Of a DNA stretch of 7,412 nt, positions 1 to 5,110 are shown one piece after another (within the stretch, counting starts at the first letter, position 1; each line of letters starts with the position of its first letter). The notes under the pieces were generated by a model. The model was given only the letters and a program-made list of their open reading frames with translations. It ran no database searches and was not told the origin of the DNA. Source of the DNA: Tannerella sp. Its GTDB lineage: Bacteria > Bacteroidota > Bacteroidia > Bacteroidales > Tannerellaceae. The stretch is from contig JAITAY010000306.1 in assembly GCA_031283915.1 (NCBI GenBank), forward strand, positions 1 to 7,412, in the 5' to 3' direction. Made by a program: the position numbers and the translations under genes.

Positions 1-339
1 GATTTGAAGGAGAGCGAAGAGATCCGCCAAGCGCTGGACATGTGTGAGGAGGGCGCCTTCACGGAAGCCGAACTGTTTGCCTACGAGAAGTGCTGGGACG
101 TCATATACACCGAAAGGGCTTTTCTGGCGGCAAGCCTGGCGGAGGGCGAAGCAAGAGGCAGAGCGGAAGGCAGAGAAGAAGGCAGGGCAGTAGGTGAAGC
201 AAAAGGTAGAGCGGAAAGTTTAACCGGCGTTGTTCACAACTGCAAGCGCAACGGCTTTTCATTGGAGCAGATACAAATGATTACGGGTTTCGAGAGGGAC
301 AAAATTCAGGAAATCCTTCGTTCAGGCAGCGAAGAATGA
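1..339 (+). CDS. Rpn family recombination-promoting nuclease/putative transposase, C-terminal part (5' end outside window)
   Basis: The frame is open from the first base, so this is the last 112 codons of a longer gene; the TTG at position 4 is not a credible start. The visible part reads like the tail of Rpn/PD-(D/E)XK-type putative transposases: an acidic helix with an AFTEAELFAYEKCWD segment (residues about 19-33), then a run of G-x-x-x units (GEAR, GRAE, GREE, GRAV, GEAK, GRAE), then a short helical end containing FSLEQIQMITGF, which resembles the small helix-turn-helix-like tail of this family. The nuclease core, with its catalytic Asp/Glu/Lys, lies upstream and cannot be checked. Family members in Enterobacteria promote RecA-independent recombination and some act in phage defence; no role is shown here. 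It is the only confident plus-strand gene and converges on the minus-strand genes. Whether the full gene is intact is unknown. Confidence 0.83.
   Translation, partial: DLKESEEIRQALDMCEEGAFTEAELFAYEKCWDVIYTERAFLAASLAEGEARGRAEGREEGRAVGEAKGRAESLTGVVHNCKRNGFSLEQIQMITGFERDKIQEILRSGSEE
145..216 (+). repeat. Six in-frame 12-nt tandem units encoding G-x-x-x repeats
   Basis: Starting at each Gly codon (145, 157, 169, 181, 193, 205), the coding sequence repeats with a 12-nt period and gives GEAR-GRAE-GREE-GRAV-GEAK-GRAE. The units are purine-rich and imperfect. The period is a multiple of three, so gain or loss of units by slippage would keep the frame. Such Gly/Arg/Glu-rich linkers are typical just before the end of Rpn-type proteins. 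Confidence 0.8.
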
Positions 340-362
340 ATCCGGACTTTGAACTTCCGGAT
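340..362 (+). terminator. Hairpin directly after the Rpn stop codon
   Basis: Perfect 7-bp stem ATCCGGA (340-346) / TCCGGAT (356-362) with a 9-nt loop, starting one base after the TGA stop at 337-339. It is followed by a pyrimidine-rich stretch (CCTTCCCTTTC) rather than a clean T run, so it is a weak candidate intrinsic terminator for the upstream gene. Confidence 0.42.
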
Positions 363-478
363 CCTTCCCTTTCATGAGAAAAAAACGTTTTTGTCGGGTT
401 CCGCCGCGTGAGCAAAGCCGGCCTGTTTCCTTTTTTTCTCACCGGCGAGCAGAATGAATCGGAAGGCTACATGGGACG

Positions 479-558
479 CGCCGAACGGCGCATAAAAACG
501 GACGCGGTGTTGATCATTGATGATGAACAGGGAGGACGGCTGTGACAGCCGTTCGGCG
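479..558. repeat. 11-bp inverted repeat, 58-nt spacing
   Basis: CGCCGAACGGC at 479-489 is the exact reverse complement of GCCGTTCGGCG at 548-558. Each arm is itself nearly palindromic (GCCG-NN-CGGC). The enclosed 58 nt could form a long-loop hairpin in RNA. Function unknown; it may be a protein-binding pair or a decayed element end. Confidence 0.6.
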
Positions 559-629
559 GCCACCCTGTCATCTCCCCATGTGCCCTGTTTCCAAGACTGA
601 AAACTGAAAAGCCTTCATTTGACGACACA

Positions 630-659
630 GGGTGCAGGGGAAAATGAATCCTTGCACCC
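630..659 (-). terminator. Stem-loop 27 nt downstream of the T9SS protein gene
   Basis: GGGTGCA (630-636) pairs with TGCACCC (653-659). On the plus strand the stem extends to about 11 bp with two G-U pairs and an 8-nt loop; on the minus strand it is 7 bp plus a mismatch and two further GC pairs. It starts 27 nt beyond the TAA at 687-689 and is the most likely 3' end structure for that minus-strand gene. There is no T tract on either side, so it may instead protect a 3' end or serve another role. Confidence 0.42.
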
Positions 660-686
660 GGACTCCGTATCTTCGGTTGAGCAGAC

Positions 687-1817
687 TTATTTTATGACCA
701 GTTTATGCACGTCCGTTCCTTTTGCCGTTTTCACTTTAAGCAAATAGAAGCCCCCGGGAAGGGAATAAACCGCGATAGTTGCTTGATGCTCGACCGTCTG
801 CCGGCGGACGACCCTGCCCGACATATCGACAATCGTAACAACGGCAGGATCGGCATCCTGCAACGAAATCGTCACATAATTCGTCGAGGGATTGGGATAG
901 ACGACCGACGAACAACTCCGTTCGGGACGGATCGCCGACGTAGCTCCGTCCGACAGATAGACATGGCGGTATGTGTCCGACCATAGGATTGTATATTTTC
1001 CGTCTCCGTCTGGTTCTTTCCCCGTTTCGGCAATGATGTTTTCCCGTTCGTCATAGAGAGTTTCAACCAGATGGTCAATTGCCCAGCCGTCATTTTCGAC
1101 AGGGTTGAAATGGGTGTCGGTACGCTTGCGTACGCCGTCGTACGTGATTTCGACCTTTTCACGCGGGAGCCATTCGCCCTCCGTTTCACCGCTTCTAAAG
1201 AGGGTATATCCGGCTATCCGGTCAAAGTTGTCATAATATAATTCATGGCGTCCTATCGCTGACAGTTCGTTTCCGAACGGGATGGAATCCATGACCACCA
1301 CAGGATTGCCTTTTTCGTTGTATTCGACGGTGGCCGCTATTTCATGTAATTCCCATTCTCCGTTGCCAAGAGAAAAGTACGAACATGCTCTGACCGGCCG
1401 GCCGTTTGCATTATAGCGGGTGACCACCCTGGCATAAGTATGCCATACCCCGTCGTTGAAAAACTTCAGCCAGGAAATGCCGTCCTGTACGATGAATCCG
1501 TCTTCGCGGGTATATGTATATTCTACCTTGAGATCTTCGTCCACGAGTCCGTCGTAGTCGAAATCCGTATAACCGTCTTCCAGTACAACCCAACCGTCTT
1601 CGTTATATTTGATGCTTACTTTTCTGTGCAATTCTCCGTCATAATAGGTATACGTGGAATCGGGCAGATTGTCAACAGTTTCCGTTCGCAGGACTACTCC
1701 GTTCGTCACTGACGGCTTATCCATCCATTGTATGGATGCTTTCCTTATCCTGTTTTCCGAAATCTGTGCCGATAACAGCCAGGGAAACAGGCTTAATAAC
1801 AGTATAAACTTTTTCAT
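687..1817 (-). CDS. Secreted protein with T9SS type A C-terminal sorting domain
   Basis: A 376-residue protein of unknown function. Residues 1-17 form a type I signal peptide (Lys-Lys, then a Leu-rich core, likely cleaved after LLSA before QISEN). The middle (about 20-290) is rich in Tyr, Asp, Glu and Gly and contains irregular YD-like units such as YNEDGW, YNANGRPV, YNEKGNPV, YYDNFDRI and LYDEREN, suggesting a repetitive beta structure; no catalytic motif is visible. The last ~70 residues (YPNP at 307-310, then VTIVDMSGRVV, LPGGFYLLKV and a terminal HKLVIK) match the type A sorting domain that directs proteins through the type IX secretion system, where it is normally cleaved and the cargo released or anchored to A-LPS. 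It is therefore inferred to be exported to the surface. The ATG at 1817 is supported by the signal peptide that follows at once. It lies 84 nt after the nitrilase gene and probably has its own promoter. Confidence 0.88.
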   Translation of the reverse strand: MKKFILLLSLFPWLLSAQISENRIRKASIQWMDKPSVTNGVVLRTETVDNLPDSTYTYYDGELHRKVSIKYNEDGWVVLEDGYTDFDYDGLVDEDLKVEYTYTREDGFIVQDGISWLKFFNDGVWHTYARVVTRYNANGRPVRACSYFSLGNGEWELHEIAATVEYNEKGNPVVVMDSIPFGNELSAIGRHELYYDNFDRIAGYTLFRSGETEGEWLPREKVEITYDGVRKRTDTHFNPVENDGWAIDHLVETLYDERENIIAETGKEPDGDGKYTILWSDTYRHVYLSDGATSAIRPERSCSSVVYPNPSTNYVTISLQDADPAVVTIVDMSGRVVRRQTVEHQATIAVYSLPGGFYLLKVKTAKGTDVHKLVIK

Positions 1818-1860
1818 GCGCTATCTATATTAAATAAAAAAAATGTCTTCTTTGAGCTTA

Positions 1861-1868
1861 CAAACGTA
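1861..1868 (-). promoter_or_regulatory. Candidate -7 promoter box for the T9SS protein gene
   Basis: On the minus strand the box reads TACGTTTG, a full match to the Bacteroidota -7 consensus TAnnTTTG, and lies 43 nt upstream of the ATG at 1817, in an AT-rich spacer. No TTTG is present 19-21 nt further upstream, so the -33 half is missing or degenerate. The box overlaps the palindrome ACGTACGT (1864-1871). Confidence 0.5.
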
Positions 1869-1901
1869 CGTATAAATCTTGAGATATAGACGTCGGATTC
1901 T

Positions 1902-2687
1902 TTATAAAATCTCGAATCTGTCCGCGTCTTTCCATACGGGAAATTTGGCTCGTAGCGATTCGAGGCTGGCTTTTTCCAACGTGCAGGTGAGGAGTATTTC
2001 TCCTGCCTCACCGGCGTCTGCCAGTTTCTCGCCCCGAGGCGAATAGATGACCGAACCGCCATGATAGGCGAATCCCCGGCCGTCGATCCCGGTGCGGTTG
2101 ACGCCGCATACATACGCCTGGTTTTCCAGCGCTCTGGCGGGGAGCAGTATCTGCCACGCATCCTTGCGTGCGGAAGGCCAGTTGGCGGAATAGAGAAGCA
2201 GGTCGTATGCGTTTGCGACGTTGCGGCTCCAGACCGGGAAACGCAGGTCATAACACACCAGTAGACAGATGTTCCATCCGCGACAGGAGACAATCAAGCG
2301 TTTTGTGCCGGCGTCGAGGCAGAGGTCTTCGCCTCCCATGCGGAAGAGGTGACGCTTGTCGGCATAAAAGAGGTCGCCTTCGGGTGTGACGAAAAATGCA
2401 CGGTTATAGCATTTCCCGTCTTCCGTAGCCATGAAACTGCCTGCAATGGCCGTCCGGTATTCTTTTGCCCACTTCTTCAGTGAGACGACCGTCTCACCGT
2501 TCACAAGATCTTCTGCCAGTTTCGGATCACGTATGGAACCGGTGGTGAAGAGTTCCGGTAAAACAGCCAAGTCGGTCTGACCGTCGAGCCGGTGAAGCAA
2601 CGCTCCATAATGCGCCAGATTGGCGGCGCGGTCTTCCCACGCTACGTCTGTCTGGATGATACTGATACGCAGACCGCCTTCTTTCAT
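1902..2687 (-). CDS. Nitrilase-superfamily carbon-nitrogen hydrolase, omega-amidase (YafV/NIT2-like)
   Basis: Cytosolic amidohydrolase of 261 residues from the ATG at 2687. The catalytic triad is visible: Glu45 in VLPELFTTGS, Lys111 in ADKRHLF, and Cys145 in LVCYDLRFPVWSRN. The CYDLRFPVW context and the YSANWPSAR segment are typical of the YafV/NIT2 branch, whose members hydrolyse 2-oxoglutaramate or 2-oxosuccinamate to the oxo acid and ammonia after glutamine or asparagine transamination. That substrate is inferred from the branch, not proven. An in-frame GTG at 2711 overlaps the acyltransferase stop (GTGA) and would add 8 residues; I prefer 2687 because the family normally starts a few residues before the LRISIIQ strand. 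It follows the acyltransferase gene on the same strand and is probably co-transcribed, with no known biochemical link between the two. Full length, no lesions. Confidence 0.9.
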   Translation of the reverse strand: MKEGGLRISIIQTDVAWEDRAANLAHYGALLHRLDGQTDLAVLPELFTTGSIRDPKLAEDLVNGETVVSLKKWAKEYRTAIAGSFMATEDGKCYNRAFFVTPEGDLFYADKRHLFRMGGEDLCLDAGTKRLIVSCRGWNICLLVCYDLRFPVWSRNVANAYDLLLYSANWPSARKDAWQILLPARALENQAYVCGVNRTGIDGRGFAYHGGSVIYSPRGEKLADAGEAGEILLTCTLEKASLESLRAKFPVWKDADRFEIL

Positions 2688-2707
2688 CTTTGCATCATGG
2701 ATTTGCG

Positions 2708-3253
2708 TCACAGTTCGCCGAAACGATCCCGATGCCGTCCCTTCATTCCTTTATAATAGGAGCGGATGGTTCGGATGTCGGCGTCGGCATTGCCGGTCGG
2801 GTAAAACGTTGTACCGATGCCCAGCTCTTTTCGTCCGTAGTCGATGTATGCCATCTGGATGGGCACCTGCGCCTTGAGGGCGATGTAATAGAACCCCCGT
2901 TTCCATTCGTTTACTTTCTGCCGCGTACCTTCGGGCGTAACCACCAACCAGAACGATTTCCGCCGTTTAAATTCCTTTGCCAACTGTTCGGTTTTGGACG
3001 TATTTTTCCTGCGGTTGACGGGAATGCCTCCCAATATCTTGAACAGAAATCCCAGCGGGGGAAAAAACCATTCCTTTTTGATCAGGAAGCTCGCTTGTCG
3101 TCCGATTGCCGCGCTGAACAACTGTCCTACCAAGAAATCGAAATTGCTGGTGTGCGGCGCCAGACATACCACGCATTTGGGAATGTTTTCTCCCGAAGGG
3201 CCGAGTTTCCATCCCAGCAGGTTCAACAGCCATCTGCAAAAAGTTTTTCTCAT
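2708..3253 (-). CDS. Lysophospholipid/1-acylglycerol-3-phosphate acyltransferase (PlsC-like)
   Basis: A short (181-residue) membrane-associated acyltransferase of the PlsC/LPLAT family, which transfers a fatty acyl group to a lysolipid, typically lysophosphatidate in phospholipid synthesis. All four family motifs are visible: HX4D as H34-TSNF-D39 (catalytic His), GGIPVNR at 75-81, PEGTR at 107-111 (glycerol-phosphate binding, with TPEG in place of the usual FPEG), and a VPI segment with Pro131. The hydrophobic stretch FFPPLGFLFKILGG (about 63-76) fits peripheral membrane contact. I chose ATG 3253 because GGAGG lies 5 nt upstream; an in-frame ATG at 3265 would add MEAT and place that GGAGG inside the gene. 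The stop overlaps a possible GTG start of the nitrilase gene, so the two are likely one operon. The exact lipid acceptor cannot be told; an ornithine- or other aminolipid acyltransferase is an alternative. Confidence 0.88.
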   Translation of the reverse strand: MRKTFCRWLLNLLGWKLGPSGENIPKCVVCLAPHTSNFDFLVGQLFSAAIGRQASFLIKKEWFFPPLGFLFKILGGIPVNRRKNTSKTEQLAKEFKRRKSFWLVVTPEGTRQKVNEWKRGFYYIALKAQVPIQMAYIDYGRKELGIGTTFYPTGNADADIRTIRSYYKGMKGRHRDRFGEL

Positions 3254-3318
3254 GGTTGCCTCCATCTGAACGGGTTACGGACTGTTTCCTTTTTCCTTTC
3301 CTTTCTCGTCATATGCAT
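3250..3318 (-). CDS. Possible 22-codon basic leader peptide overlapping the acyltransferase start
   Basis: A small frame starts at ATG 3318 (a second ATG two codons on, at 3312) and encodes a peptide beginning MHMTRKERKKE and ending FRWRQP. AGAAAGGA lies just upstream of the first ATG. Its TGA (3252-3250) overlaps the acyltransferase ATG (3253-3251) as ATGA, and its last codons contain the GGAGG of that gene, so translation could be coupled. The coding stretch is purine-rich, which biases it to Lys/Arg/Glu, so a chance frame in a purine-rich leader is a serious alternative. I recognise no family. Confidence 0.3.
   Translation of the reverse strand: MHMTRKERKKETVRNPFRWRQP
3259..3263 (-). promoter_or_regulatory. 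Shine-Dalgarno site deciding the acyltransferase start
   Basis: The minus strand reads GGAGG-CAACC-ATG, a near-ideal Shine-Dalgarno core 5 nt before the ATG at 3253. This is unusual in this window, where other starts have weak or no such site, and it favours 3253 over the in-frame ATG at 3265. Confidence 0.65.
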
Positions 3319-3347
3319 GTTCCTTTCTTTTTTCGAAATTACGGAGG

Positions 3348-3420
3348 ACAAAGTTAATGAATAACTCATGTTACGCACATTTATCAAGGGAACATTAACT
3401 TTGTAACATGAGTTGATAAA
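3348..3420. repeat. Three interleaved perfect inverted repeats (12, 12 and 8 bp) in permuted order
   Basis: Arm pairs: ACAAAGTTAATG 3348-3359 with CATTAACTTTGT 3393-3404; AACTCATGTTAC 3363-3374 with GTAACATGAGTT 3403-3414; TTTATCAA 3380-3387 with TTGATAAA 3413-3420. The right-hand arms run together, sharing two bases at each junction, into one 28-bp block. The left-hand arms are separated by 3 and 5 nt and occur in the order that does not extend a single palindrome. TAAC/GTTA half-sites recur at 8-9 bp steps (3353, 3362, 3370, 3396, 3404, 3412). The cluster covers the candidate acyltransferase promoter. Confidence 0.85.
3349..3379 (-). promoter_or_regulatory. Candidate promoter for the acyltransferase-nitrilase operon
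   Basis: On the minus strand, TAACTTTG (3356-3349) fully matches the Bacteroidota -7 box, and TGTG (3379-3376), a 3-of-4 match to TTTG, lies 19 nt upstream. Initiation would leave a leader of roughly 90 nt before the acyltransferase ATG. The -7 box lies within one arm of the inverted-repeat cluster at 3348-3420. Confidence 0.5.
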
Positions 3421-3464
3421 ATCAGCATGGAGTGCAGTCATCGCATCATCACCCGGCTGGCCGG

Positions 3465-4163
3465 TTATCCCAGCAGACTAACCTTGCGAAGACGTTCTTC
3501 GTCGATGATTTTCACCTTCCGACCGTCCAGCGCGATGATATGTTCGGAAACAAATGTGGACAGCGTACGGATGGCATTGGACGTCGTCATGTTGGAAAGA
3601 TTGGCCAGGTCTTCACGTGAGAGATAAATGCTGAGGGTTGCTCCGTCTTCTTCCATGCCGTAACATTCCTGGAGGAACAGGAGCGATTCCGCCAGCCGGC
3701 CGCGGATATGTTTCTGGGTCAGGTTGACGGTACGCTCGTCTGCAATACCCAGATCGGTCGAAAGCTGGCGGATGAAAAACATGGCCAGATTGGAATTGGC
3801 GCGGATCAGCGATTCGACCACCGTCATCGGAATGATACACACGGTGGATGCCTCGAAAGCAGAGGCTGCCGTCAGGTATTTTTCCCGGGCAAAATACGCG
3901 CGATAAGCAAAGTACTGGACAGGTTTGATCATGCGGATGATCTGACTTCGCCCGCCCACTCCTTTTTTGAAGATTCTGACTTTCCCCTTGAGCAAACACA
4001 TCATAGACTCCGGTTCGTCGCCTTCACAGTAAATCATCTCATTCCGCCTGAATTGCTGAATGACAGACTTGGCACGAAGGATTTCCCGTTCCTGCTCTGT
4101 CAGGACTCTCCAAACTTCCCATAAACTGCCTGAAATATCGATTTCTTTCTTTTCTGCTACCAC
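3465..4163 (-). CDS. Crp/Fnr-family transcriptional regulator
   Basis: A 232-residue regulator: an N-terminal cyclic-nucleotide-binding-like beta-barrel (about 18-125, with EGDEPESMMCLLKGKVRIFK at 47-66), a dimerisation helix (about 125-150), and a C-terminal winged helix (about 150-225) with the helix-turn-helix LSREDLANLSNMTTSNAIRTL. The cysteines (46, 56, 109, 167) do not form the N-terminal cluster that binds iron-sulfur in FNR, so oxygen sensing of that kind is not supported; the effector is unknown. The recognition helix (MTTSNAIRTL) keeps an Arg but lacks the Arg-Glu of CRP and the Glu of FNR at the aligned positions, so its DNA site probably differs. The start is GTG at 4163: an in-frame TAA lies three codons upstream and no ATG occurs until residue 43, inside the barrel. 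A consensus promoter precedes it. A short CCGG-CCAG-CCGG hairpin follows the stop at once but lacks a T tract. Confidence 0.92.
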   Translation of the reverse strand: MVAEKKEIDISGSLWEVWRVLTEQEREILRAKSVIQQFRRNEMIYCEGDEPESMMCLLKGKVRIFKKGVGGRSQIIRMIKPVQYFAYRAYFAREKYLTAASAFEASTVCIIPMTVVESLIRANSNLAMFFIRQLSTDLGIADERTVNLTQKHIRGRLAESLLFLQECYGMEEDGATLSIYLSREDLANLSNMTTSNAIRTLSTFVSEHIIALDGRKVKIIDEERLRKVSLLG

Positions 4164-4185
4164 GATCTGTTATAAAACATAGTTC

Positions 4186-4218
4186 TTGTTGAGCACAAAC
4201 ATAGAATATTCTCAACAA
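4186..4218. promoter_or_regulatory. Dyad straddling the -7 box of the Crp/Fnr promoter (possible operator)
   Basis: TTGTTGAG (4186-4193) is the exact reverse complement of CTCAACAA (4211-4218), with 17 nt between. The centre lies on the -7 box (4196-4203), and a 10-bp palindrome AGAATATTCT (4203-4212) overlaps the same stretch. Most of the dyad lies upstream of the expected start of transcription, so a DNA-level operator is more likely than an RNA hairpin. Autoregulation by the Crp/Fnr protein is a natural guess but is not shown. Confidence 0.45.
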
Positions 4219-4227
4219 ATATACAAA
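4196..4227 (-). promoter_or_regulatory. Consensus Bacteroidota promoter of the Crp/Fnr gene
   Basis: On the minus strand, TTTG (4227-4224) and TATGTTTG (4203-4196) are separated by exactly 20 nt, matching TTTG-N19-21-TAnnTTTG. Initiation about 7 nt past the -7 box gives a leader of about 25 nt to the GTG at 4163. Confidence 0.8.
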
Positions 4228-4243
4228 AAAGCATTTGTTTTTT
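4225..4243 (-). terminator. AT-only hairpin after the DUF1460 gene (weak)
   Basis: Six A (4225-4230) can pair with six T (4238-4243) around a 7-nt loop, 6 nt beyond the DUF1460 stop. Without any GC pairs this is a weak terminator at best, and it overlaps the -33 box of the Crp/Fnr promoter, so some read-through into that gene is possible. Confidence 0.25.
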
Positions 4244-4249
4244 TATCCG

Positions 4250-5107
4250 CTATTCCGAACGTACAATCATCAGTCCGATGTTCGTCCGGATAGCTTTTAC
4301 ATACTGCGTCAGAGAACGTGATTCCTCCATCACTTTTTTTGCCGACGAAGAAGCATGTATAAAGCCCGGCACATTTCCTTTCCAGTAAATGAATCCGAGA
4401 TGTGAGATGTCTAACCCTTCGATTCGGGTTACAAAACATACGATATCCCCGTTTTTCATCTTGTCGCTGCAGGCGGTGACGGATACTTCGGGAATCATAG
4501 AATATTCCTCGCGAGCGGAGATTTCCTTTTCTTTTTTGCGGATGATCTCCACCCAATGGGGATGCGACTTCAACTGACGGTAACTTTCCGGGTGCGCCGA
4601 CATATAGGAAACGCTTATGCGGTGGGGCTTGCCACCGATCTGTCGGGTCATGTCCCGGACCAGTCCTTTCCGCTCGTTTTCATATATCCAGTCGGAAAAA
4701 TAATGCAGCCGGTCGGTATAATCGCGAATCCTGCCATCGCGATAGCGTAACTGCTGCAAGTGGTGGCAATACGTTTCAAAGGACGGTTTCCCGGATTTCA
4801 TCGTATGCGCCAGCGCTACGCACGTTTCCACCAAAGTGGTGCAGTCCATTTCGCGCAGATTGACGACCAGTTGTTCCGGCTCTTTCTCCAGCGTGGAAGC
4901 CGCGTAGGGCGTCCCCAGAAAGAACTGCGCTGTTTCCGTGATTAATTCCCCCAGCGGAAGCGCCTGTTTCGTTTTCATCGCCTGGACGTAACGGTCAAAT
5001 ACGGCGCGGTCTTCCTTTGTGTAATGCACGGATGGCTGGACTTGCCCCTTACCGTCACCAACCCAGCACAGCCACAACAGAAAAAATAACACATTTCTTT
5101 TTCGCAT
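4250..5107 (-). CDS. DUF1460 (N-acetylmuramoyl-L-alanine amidase-like) exported protein
   Basis: A 285-residue protein of the DUF1460 family, which has an NlpC/P60 papain-like cysteine hydrolase fold and is thought to act on peptidoglycan or related amide bonds. The N-terminus (MRKRN, then a hydrophobic core at about 6-16) is an export signal, probably cleaved before residue 23; Cys14 lies in a poor lipobox, so a lipoprotein is unlikely. The likely nucleophile is Cys89 in REMDCTTLVE, with His236 in DISHLGF as base and His251 in GFIHASS a possible third residue. These assignments follow the family pattern and are not proven. It starts 3 nt after the uvrB stop, so it is translated from the same transcript as uvrB and pspC. 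It is complete, and the expected site of action is the periplasm. Confidence 0.86.
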   Translation of the reverse strand: MRKRNVLFFLLWLCWVGDGKGQVQPSVHYTKEDRAVFDRYVQAMKTKQALPLGELITETAQFFLGTPYAASTLEKEPEQLVVNLREMDCTTLVETCVALAHTMKSGKPSFETYCHHLQQLRYRDGRIRDYTDRLHYFSDWIYENERKGLVRDMTRQIGGKPHRISVSYMSAHPESYRQLKSHPHWVEIIRKKEKEISAREEYSMIPEVSVTACSDKMKNGDIVCFVTRIEGLDISHLGFIYWKGNVPGFIHASSSAKKVMEESRSLTQYVKAIRTNIGLMIVRSE

Positions 5108-5110
5108 GGT

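Larger units (their letters stand above)
340..686. other. Non-coding spacer between convergent genes
   Basis: This 347-base spacer lies between the Rpn gene (+) and the T9SS protein gene (-), which point at each other. It holds the post-Rpn hairpin, a 12-bp palindrome AAAAACGTTTTT (381-392), an 11-bp inverted repeat at 479-489/548-558 and a stem-loop at 630-659. A 63-codon minus-strand frame (372-563) and a 27-codon plus-strand frame starting at ATG 374 are open, but neither resembles a protein I recognise and neither has a convincing ribosome-binding site or promoter. I see no tRNA or recognisable small RNA. Confidence 0.6.

Noticed and set aside
372..563. 63-codon minus-strand open frame in the 340-686 spacer
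   Set aside because: Its composition is unremarkable, no ribosome-binding site or promoter is clear, the frame crosses one arm of the inverted repeat, and I recognise no related protein. A conservation test could revive it.
1814..2293. 159-codon minus-strand frame overlapping the nitrilase gene
   Set aside because: It is a shifted-frame shadow of the nitrilase gene running into the spacer, while the nitrilase frame carries the full catalytic triad.
2690..3364. 224-codon plus-strand open frame
   Set aside because: It is antisense to the acyltransferase gene, whose motifs are intact on the minus strand; the plus-strand product has no recognisable features.
3413..3424. Possible FNR-type site TTGATAAAATCA
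   Set aside because: The half-sites are 3 nt apart rather than 4, and it overlaps the larger repeat cluster; the match to the FNR consensus is too weak to call.
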